NCBI GenBank assembly: GCA_025093555.1
Contig: JAIWNF010000022.1
Location: 722,203-786,202, forward strand
Length of the DNA stretch: 64,000 nt
Direction: 5' to 3'
From: Circinella umbellata
Lineage: Eukaryota > Mucoromycota > Mucoromycetes > Mucorales > Lichtheimiaceae
Shown in pieces: positions 57,101 to 64,000 of this stretch. Within the stretch, counting starts at the first letter, position 1, and each line of letters opens with the position of its first letter. A model generated the notes under the pieces. The model did not search any database. It was not told the origin of the DNA and saw only the letters and a program-made list of their open reading frames with translations. Made by a program: the position numbers and the translations under genes.

Positions 57101-58121
57101 CAATTTCGTTTAGAGGTATAGAATATGTTGAACCATGTTGTCTAATAATTTTATGTCGACGTTGATGCAATTCACGGGTACGTTTTTTGAAATAACTACT
57201 ATGCCGACGACTATATTGTACTGCGGTTTCCTTAATGACAGTCTTTAATTGATCCCACTGCAAATTGGGAGAGATGGTGAGATGATCGGTCATATCCAAA
57301 AACTGTGTAATAGCTTCGTGTAAAAGTAATCGTAATTCTTCATGATCAAGTAATGTTGAATTAAAGCGCCAAACTCCTGGTCCACAATCAAGTGAGTTAA
57401 TTTTGTAATCAAGCATAAGTATTTCATGATCAGACCAAGAAACTGGTTGTTGTTCGGTATGAATGACACATGATCGATGTTGTGCTTGTATGAACATATA
57501 ATCGATGATGGTGCATTGAGTGCCACGAGTAAAGGTTGGAGCTGCTGATGATGGTGCAAGTACATCGGGTTGATCCAGTGAAAAGCAATTAGCATAATTG
57601 TCATACAAAAATTGTGTCCAAGGTCGGATTGCAACTGGTACCACCTCGTGTAAGTGAAGATTAAAATCCCCTATGATTAGTGTTGGTCCCGACATATCTC
57701 TAAAACAAGGTAAGGAAAGGAGAGAAGAAAAAAACCCAGGTCGCTGTTGGATGTCTGCCGGAGCATACAGAGCCATTAGTGATCCAAGAGCCCCATGTGA
57801 CGTACAAATAGTAGAGAAAATACAACGTTGGTCGGATGTCACATAGGTATTATCAAGAAAATACAAAGAATTAAGACATATAATGCCACAATGCTTTGTG
57901 AAACAAGAAGAAGAGCGGGGGAAAATGCGAGATAAAAGTAGTAAGTCAGCATCAGATAAATGATTATTTTGTGTTTTTGATACTTCCTGTAACGTGAGAA
58001 TATCGATATCAAGAGTTTTAGAGCGAAGATACGCAACGAATTGCGATTGCGCCATTGTATGAGCCTCCTTCAGAAAGCTATTAGCATTCAAGGAGGCGAT
58101 TCGGATATGGTTTTTTATCAT
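54189..58121 (-). pseudogene. LINE ORF2 (APE endonuclease-RT), single in-frame TGA
   Basis: About 1310 codons. The endonuclease (about residues 1-230) starts IRIASLNANSFLKEA and shows LTLQEVSK, IGDFNLHLHE and SWSDHEILMLDYK. The RT (about residues 440-760) reads SPGLDGLSFEVYRF, NWRPLSLINSDAKIFTKLLA, LRGLRQGDPISPLLFNIAFE and KICAYADDLLVFLHQ. The C-terminus has WWRLLLQRVSNKVHLHHIMP and the zinc-binding motif CPICEVEPDTVRHFFVDC. The frame is broken only by TGA at 56996-56994 (NKYFF-stop-VLRQRQ), most simply a former CGA arginine. The reading frame continues unchanged on both sides. Family knowledge: this enzyme nicks target DNA and reverse transcribes element RNA in place. With this one stop the copy would be defective. 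Confidence 0.88.
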
Positions 58122-59410
58122 TAATCTAATGGGTTGGGTCCAGATGACTCTGTGCCCTTGCCATTATTGGTTGATGATGAGTTGTTGTTATTTGTTGATA
58201 AAAGTGAATCTGGGATTGGTGTAATATTAGATTGTTGTTTCTTGGCTGTTGAATTAGTGGATGATTTTTTTGTAGTATGTAATCGTTTGGGTGTTGGTGC
58301 TGTTTCTTCTGTTTCGCCATTATTATGTTGATAGGCAGTATCTGCATCCTTCATTTCGCTATCATCATCATTGGCAGTATCCGTGCTATCTTTTTGTTTG
58401 GGGGGAAGTGGTGTTATTATTGTTGTTAGGTCAGTGTTAGAGGATTGTTGTTGTTGGGGCATTTGTTGTGTGAGCTGTTGTTTGTTCTTCTTGTGCTCCT
58501 GTTGTAAGGTTTCGAATGTTTGTGTAATCTCGGGGTAAGTTGCCAAAATTTCTTCTGCGGACATATGGTCAATTTTTTCTGCGTAACGTTTTCGTTTCTC
58601 GTCGGCTCGTCGCACATGGCAATTACGTTGTTGATGTCCTTTAGTGTGGCAGTAATAGCATTCCATATCAATCATTTTAGGGCAGTCATCCTTTTTATGA
58701 CCCTCTTTTTTGCAATAACGGCATAATGGGGGAGCATTCTTCCATGATGCGGGATACATGGCATCCCAGTTGTCAAAAAAAATTTCACGGGTAAGAGGTT
58801 TATAATAGGGTTCATCGTCATCGTCATTCATATAATCTGCTGGAGGTGTGATGTCCAAGATAACAGTTGCTTTGCCTTCGTATAAACCGGTTGCAGGGTC
58901 CACATAAACTCGGATTTGGCTAACCTTTCCATAATGACGCATGGTATTTTTTAAACTTGCATGTAACGGTTCAGGCTCCACAAAAGGTAGCTCTTTGAAA
59001 TTGACTTTAACGATGTCAGCATCGGCTGCAAGTGCTGGAGTAGCAAGATACGTTTGATTATCATATGTGATGCCTTCGTTAATTGCCTTTTGTTTGGTTT
59101 CGTCATTACCAAATCTAACTTCAATGAGAAGAGCGCGAGGATTACGAGATCGACCAATGGTGCGGATACCAATAATGGGTCCTAGTTGCATGATGGTACG
59201 ATATGCTGTTTCTTTGGAGGGTAAATTGGTACCAAAATCGAAGATGACCGAGTTTGCGTTGAGACTGCGAATAATGTTTTCTGCCTGTTTTGCGCGTCGA
59301 GTTTGTTCAAAACCTTGTTCTGTGAATAATGTGATGCTACGATTGTTGCCCTTATGAGCACTGGCAATGTCTGCCCATGTGCGTATTCCTGGAGCTCCAG
59401 TATCCGCCAT
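58121..59410 (-). CDS. LINE ORF1, Gag-like protein with two CCHC knuckles
   Basis: An intact 429-residue frame starts MADTGAPGIRTWADIASAHK. An RRM-like central domain (VIFDFGTNLPSKETAYRTIM, ALLIEVRFGNDETKQKAI, VRVYVDP-type strand) is followed by two perfect CX2CX4HX4C knuckles, CRYCKKEGHKKDDC and CYYCHTKGHQQRNC. A Gln/Thr/Ser-rich tail follows. The ORF1 stop and ORF2 start overlap in TAATG, so ORF2 is probably translated by reinitiation. The sequence agrees closely with the fragment at 52506-54095 and only in general design with the plus-strand LINE ORF1. Confidence 0.87.
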   Translation of the reverse strand: MADTGAPGIRTWADIASAHKGNNRSITLFTEQGFEQTRRAKQAENIIRSLNANSVIFDFGTNLPSKETAYRTIMQLGPIIGIRTIGRSRNPRALLIEVRFGNDETKQKAINEGITYDNQTYLATPALAADADIVKVNFKELPFVEPEPLHASLKNTMRHYGKVSQIRVYVDPATGLYEGKATVILDITPPADYMNDDDDEPYYKPLTREIFFDNWDAMYPASWKNAPPLCRYCKKEGHKKDDCPKMIDMECYYCHTKGHQQRNCHVRRADEKRKRYAEKIDHMSAEEILATYPEITQTFETLQQEHKKNKQQLTQQMPQQQQSSNTDLTTIITPLPPKQKDSTDTANDDDSEMKDADTAYQHNNGETEETAPTPKRLHTTKKSSTNSTAKKQQSNITPIPDSLLSTNNNNSSSTNNGKGTESSGPNPLD

Positions 59411-59520
59411 GAGCGTTGGTGTTAGGGGGGGAGAGATAATAAAATAAAAGTTTAAAGAGTTTGGCTATTACTATAAATGGCTATTTTCTCAAAAAAGTGA
59501 TGAATAGCAGGAAAAGCCTT

Positions 59521-59676
59521 GCGTATCTTTAATTATGCTTTACTGACATTTCGTGTATTTCCCTATTTGGACCATAATTTATAAGAACACAGGAGTCCAT
59601 CCTCTATAATGATATAAGGTTACAGCTGTGTAGATATATCATATCGTCAACCGCTCAAAGTCTAATCCAGGCGAAA
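59521..59676 (-). repeat. Flank shared with the plus-strand LINE, plus end of the A/C repeat
   Basis: The reverse complement of 59537-59640 matches 46766-46870 (GGTCCAAATAGGGAAATACACGAAATGTCAG in both, shown here as one shared block). The reverse complement of 59640-59676 matches the last ~35 bp of repeat copies A and C. Homology ends at 59676. The first 16 bases are the target-site duplication. Confidence 0.8.
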
Positions 59677-59873
59677 TTAACCACAGCATCAACAACTTTA
59701 GTCGGCTTCTGAAGTAATGAGGTGTCAACTAAGTTAGATGACCTTGTGACCCCGCGACTTCATCTTTTCGGGGTTATTTTAATCTAATAAAATACCTATT
59801 TCTAGAAAGTATCTGTTCCTGTCCCAAAAACAAACAAAACATCAACTTTTATTATTTTACTATTCTTTATATC
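59677..59873. other. Leader of the KDZ-like element
   Basis: GC-richer DNA with a short palindromic patch (GACCCCGCGACTTCATCTTTTCGGGGTT type, near 59750-59777) ahead of the transposase start. No matching inverted copy was found downstream of 62930. Confidence 0.35.
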
Positions 59874-62800
59874 ATGCCTCCAAAATATCGTGGTTTTGGT
59901 GAAAGACAAAAGGATATTTTTAAGAGTGTGTCTAGAGCTGGAATGAGATGAACAGCTTACATAGAGCCTGTAATTCCTATAGTAGATCAACATGGTAATC
60001 ATGCCATCAATCCCCCTGTAATTCGCACTGTGCCCTCAGAATGGGAGGATGTAGTTATAGCATCTAGAACCACCAAGCGAAACAAAGTCGAAGACCGGGC
60101 GAGAAGTTGGGCTAAAATTTTACCTTTGCTACTTGAAGCTTTCAAGCAAGGGTGTGGTGTTGAAACACCATCACCTGAAGCATTGGCACCAATTGATGAT
60201 CCCCTACTTTGCTCATGTCCTGGAAAAGGCTCCAAGTTCATCAGGTGCATCTTCAAGTGTGGTATGTTGAAGATTTATGTAACATTATTCAGTAGATGAG
60301 TTAATAAGTATATTTTTTATACACAACTAGGCGTTCAACGCGCCGAGATCCAGTTTTGCAAGAAATGCCTGCAGCACAAATTACCAATTGTGTTGATGCG
60401 CAGACAACTGTTTCTGCTGACTCCTGAGGATCCGAATGTCGCCATCCATGTAGAGCAAATTAGAAGCATGCATCTAATGCACTATATATGCCGCACATCA
60501 ATCTATGCAATCTCTGAATGGGCAAGAGCTGAGTATCACTACAAGGTAATTTAATGTAAACACATAACAAAATAATGGCATAAGATTTACTTTTCTTATC
60601 TTTTATATTGAGATGATATAGCTTCCTATTCCTGCTTCATTTAAGCAATGACTCAGTGAAGCTCTTCCAATGTATGCACGAATGATGCTCAATATTGAGA
60701 AGGAGCAAAAAGAAGTTTTCAACTTGGAGAGCGGATGCCCAGTATGCAAATACATGGTATGACAACGCTTTATATATTATTGATATTAGAATCACTTTCG
60801 ATGGATTACTAAAGGAATTATAAAACATTAATATAATATCTAATATTATAGCATGGATCCAAGACTGTCGCTGCTGATGGAAACTTCCAGCTCAGTCGAT
60901 ATTCTAGGGCAAATGAGCGGTCCAAGGATATTACCTATCAAGGACAGGAAGAAGTCGATCGTTACTGGGTAAAGCCTGAAAATGTTGTTCTGTACAATGA
61001 GACAGTATGTATACTTCTTTTTCGACATTATTGTGTTGTTAATTATGTGAACTTACAAAGAATAATTTTTTGATGTTTTAAGGCAAATGAAGGTTGTAGT
61101 AACTTTCAGGCGTTGAACAAGAAGGGTGGCATCAAACGTCATTTGGACCAAACGGGTGTGTTTGCTTGTACCTGTGGCCACGGCTACCCTCTAGTTGCTA
61201 TGGATATGACCACTCCAGGTGAAACGTAAGCTTTATTAAACATCATAATTATATATTAATAGAATTATATATTGACTGGTATATATTAGCTTTGAATATA
61301 TCCTTAGCTGCCTGAAACAAGTGGTTCAAATGCCTCATTATGGAACAAATATCCGGATTTGCTATGATGTAGGCTGCAAGTTGAGGACAAGTCTCGAAAA
61401 AACTGAAAGTCTCGCATGTGTAAAAAATGTTCCCATTGCAGTTGGCATCTTCCATATCCTTAACCACAGCCCAGCGTGTCAACTTACATGTCATCCAAGG
61501 GTCAACACTGGTTGGGGATTGCGAGATGGTGAGCATCTTGAAAGAATGTGGTCAAACCTCTCTGGTTTCATCTCTATGACCAGAAGTATGTCCTCTTCAA
61601 ATAGACGACTTACATTGTCAACTGCTTTGGAGTTCTATGCTCAACAGAAGATAGACGCAATTGGTATGTAATTATACAAAAAGGATAAAGGTGGTTGTAT
61701 ATTCTTATAGCGATGTGGATCAATCTTGATTATTTGAAAACTGAAAAAAAAGAGAGCGAGAGTTGGAGATTATTTAATAAAGCTAAAAATAATGATTACT
61801 CACAAACATTTTAATTTTGTAACAGGGACCAATCTGAAATGTAGGTTCAGACGTGCATGTCTTCTTCGAAGAGACGCTTTGAAAGCTCTCAGGAAAGCGG
61901 GGATTGAGGAGGATGATGAAGAAAGGTTGCAAAATTTGCAACATGTGTGGGATTAATAGATCAGAAGCACTGTTGCTTCTATCACAAACGGGAGTGGCAG
62001 GTTTGCTGCTTCAAATAGAGCAATTGAAAATCTGCAGGTTGCAATTGCTATATTTGATTAATTGACCATGCATTTCGGGTGCAAGGCAATGGTAATGATT
62101 TTCTATTGGTATGAATCGAATTGTAGTTAACAATTGATATACTCATTGACAGTATAAATTTTATAGGCCATAATCGGACCCAAAGTCTTGCAGCACAACG
62201 GCAAGCAGCCCGAGATCAAGTGGCACAGAAATTAAAAATTTACAACGAAAAGATACGTACTGGACCTGTTTTCGGTAAGCATATATACGGTATAGCGAAT
62301 TGTTGAATATAAATATTTGTTTAGTAACATACGTACACAGGTTTTGAAGAATATGACGATGTGAATACTGTTTTAAGTAAAGAGAGTCGTTTTCGTTTTT
62401 GGATGAATATTGTAAATCTTATGACTGGCGATCAACCTTATGATGCCTTTCATGGTTTACAAAGAGCTTATGATATTGAAGGTTAGTAAAGTAAATATAT
62501 TGATTTTTCATTTGCAATGCTGACATTTAAACATTATTTAAAATACCAATTTACAGGATGAAGCTACTTCAGTGCTTAAGTATGCGAAAACTGTTGTCGA
62601 GCAACTTCAGGATGTGGTAAAAAAATCACATTGGGCCGTATTCTTTGTCCGAATACTATAAACAAAAAGGAATGGTGTTGATGCTAGCACGAACATTGGA
62701 GCGAACAAGAGCATGGAAGGAGCAACAGAGCAAGCTCTTGGCAAAGATTGCTGATGGTACAATTGCATCAGTTAATGAAAGGGAGAATGACGATGAAGAG

Positions 62801-62928
62801 GATGCTGCAGTGGAGGCAGATGGGGTGACGGATGAATGGAGTAGAGTGGAAGAAGAAGTGTTGGATGACCAACAATTTGAGATAGATGCTGATTTTGTCA
62901 ACATGTTTCCGGTTGATGATGCTATCTA
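59874..62928 (+). pseudogene. KDZ (Kyakuja-Dileera-Zisupton) superfamily transposase, decayed
   Basis: Exons are readable at 59874-60261, 60331-60545, 60622-60756, 60852-61004, 61083-61225, 61290-61663 and 61826-61956, with more broken pieces to 62928. Diagnostic segments are a Cys cluster CSCPGKGSKFIRCIFKCG (CxC type), IQFCKKCLQHKLPIVLMRR, the first catalytic-Asp strand VAADGNFQLSRYSRANE, HGYPLVAMDM, ICYDVGCKLRTSL and the catalytic-Glu region GWGLRDGEHLERMWSNLSGF. Stops TGA at 59949 and 60649 and TAA at 61954 interrupt it, and a C-terminal acidic part lies in other frames (62645-62928). Family knowledge: KDZ elements are cut-and-paste DNA transposons of fungi and other eukaryotes. The host element ends were not identified. 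Confidence 0.72.
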
Positions 62929-63530
62929 ACCCATCATTTTAAACTCATGAATAATATATCCTTCTTCCTCTTAAAATAAGAAACCATATACTGCTTGCTA
63001 TATTACAGATTTACGATAGGTCACTGATATTATGTCTCTAGGTTACAAAAAAAAAGAATTGGATCACTTATTTGCGATATAGATCATAAACTCAGGTGGG
63101 GTATATAGTTTGCAAATCGATATATTTCATAAAAAATAAAAATAGGTAAGTACAATGGTGTATTGAGTAGTCATTTGAGATTAAGCTTATTTAATAATCT
63201 CATAAGTAAACTGTATCCATAATCATATGCAAAAAAAAGTATCAGACTTAAATATAGACCAAATGAATATAATAATAAACAATAGTAAAGATCACGCTAT
63301 TTAAACAATTCATTAAATAAAACTAATTATTACTGCAACCAGATTTAACAAAAAATAGGGTTACAGAAAAAGAAGTAACCCTCGGAAATGTTTTTTTTTA
63401 CTTTATCATTGACATTATTATTACAAATAGTAATACTTAATTATTACCATCATTACAATTATCACATCCTTTACTACTACTCGCATCAGCTTCACTACTA
63501 CACCCTCCTTCTACTCCTCTTTATTATATA
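62929..63530. other. Intergenic, no gene recognised
   Basis: AT-rich DNA. A (ACTACT)n-like tract lies at about 63470-63510, just downstream of the last gene's stop. Confidence 0.5.
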
Positions 63531-63995
63531 TTAGCATAACGTTTCATTGGAAACCCGCTTGCGAATCCAAGGCTCCCATTCTTCTTTTTGTACGACATTC
63601 TTCTTTCTGGACAATGCGCCGTTCAAAACGAGATCATCATCATCAGTTTCAAACCCACGCTCTTGGAAACCAGGCAGTCCACCATTCAACAAAAGAGGGC
63701 AGCCCACCCAGCGGAATGCATGGAATTTTGGCCCGTTATTGGCAAGAAACCTAGGGCACTCTTTTTTCAATGCGTCCTGGACTACTCCGTTGATATGAAG
63801 CATTGTCCTCGCTTCTAAACTGTTGAAAGAATCATATGCTTCTTCCATCATTGTATTACTGAAAAATTGAAAATACTCAGGATTAAAAAGCGTACGTCCT
63901 TCATCAGCACATAACAAATATGGAACAACCTTCCAGCATTCTCCATATTCTGTCTCCATGTTAAGAATGGATTGCACGTATTGTATTTTTTCCAT
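63531..63995 (-). CDS. 3' part of an unrecognised gene, cut by the window edge
   Basis: The minus strand is open from the window edge to a stop at 63531, at least 154 residues. The sequence (ECWKVVPYLLCADEGRTLFN, YFQFFSNTMMEEAYDSFNSL, NGPKFHAFRWVGCPLLLNGG, KEEWEPWIRKRV) is mixed in charge with no membrane segment and looks like a genuine globular protein. Codon use and GC content are higher than in the flanking DNA and similar to the KDZ coding exons, so it may belong to a mobile element or be a lineage-specific gene. The 5' end and any further exons lie outside the window. No family was recognised. Confidence 0.5.
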   Translation of the reverse strand: MEKIQYVQSILNMETEYGECWKVVPYLLCADEGRTLFNPEYFQFFSNTMMEEAYDSFNSLEARTMLHINGVVQDALKKECPRFLANNGPKFHAFRWVGCPLLLNGGLPGFQERGFETDDDDLVLNGALSRKKNVVQKEEWEPWIRKRVSNETLC

Positions 63996-64000
63996 TGCTA

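Larger units (their letters stand above)
54163..59520 (-). mobile_element. Nearly intact 5.36-kb L1-like LINE, minus strand
   Basis: Bounded by a perfect 16-bp target-site duplication. It has a ~110-bp leader, ORF1 (59410-58121), ORF2 (58121-54189), a very short 3' UTR and a 9-nt A tract. Only one lesion is seen: a TGA in ORF2 at 56996-56994. The perfect duplication and near-intact frames indicate a recent insertion. The flank beyond the 5' end matches the flank of the plus-strand LINE. Confidence 0.88.

Noticed and set aside
54619..59357. Several plus-strand frames of 65-105 codons across the minus-strand LINE
   Set aside because: All are antisense shadows of LINE ORF1/ORF2, whose domains are clear.
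59750..59777. CCCCG...CGGGG palindrome considered as a KDZ terminal inverted repeat
   Set aside because: No inverted partner was found downstream of the transposase within the window.

Overview
This is a low-GC fungal nuclear window with many small introns (about 45-150 bp, GT...AG). The gene set points to an early-diverging fungus, probably Mucoromycota/Mucorales. Supporting signs are AT-rich intergenic DNA, an APSES factor, Atg10, Rei1 and Nce101 homologues, a DIRS-type retroelement, L1-like LINEs and a KDZ transposon. The species cannot be named from sequence alone.

Layout. 1-2.3 kb: left arm of a diverged inverted repeat ending in a broken small gene. 3.1-9.1 kb: SSF1 (+), HSP10 (+), ATG10 (-), a secreted Asn/Gln-rich protein (-). 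9.1-12.4 kb: AT-rich DNA without a convincing gene. 12.5-20.3 kb: relic zone with a DIRS fragment split by a 345-bp insertion, a short interspersed repeat, the right arm of the inverted repeat with a small spliced gene of unknown function, and decayed pieces of a multi-copy gene family. 20.7-32.6 kb: housekeeping island with a PH-domain anillin/Bud4-like protein (-), GPI13 (-), RPB5 (+), an Mbp1/Swi4-like APSES factor (-) and a Rab5 GTPase (+). 32.87-40.05 kb: a 7.2-kb unit bounded by ~600-bp terminal inverted repeats flanked by TA, carrying a broken multi-exon gene of the same multi-copy family. 40.4-45.6 kb: secreted aspartic protease (-), REI1 (-, one apparent frameshift) and a tiny NCE101 gene (+). 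46-64 kb: transposon cluster with a full-length but broken LINE (+), a second ORF1 copy split by a 465-bp MITE-like insertion, a nearly intact LINE (-) with a 16-bp target-site duplication, a decayed KDZ transposase gene and the 3' part of an unrecognised gene.

The host genes are ordinary cell-biology genes (ribosome biogenesis: SSF1, REI1; transcription: RPB5, Mbp1-like; membrane traffic and GPI anchors: VPS21/Rab5, GPI13; autophagy; mitochondrial folding). They are not an operon or a pathway cluster.

The least-explained parts are the long-TIR unit with its Mucorales-type gene family, and the inverted-repeat family with tandem ~140-bp units upstream of a small spliced gene. All exon coordinates were worked out by hand from reading frame and GT/AG consensus. 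They are predictions.
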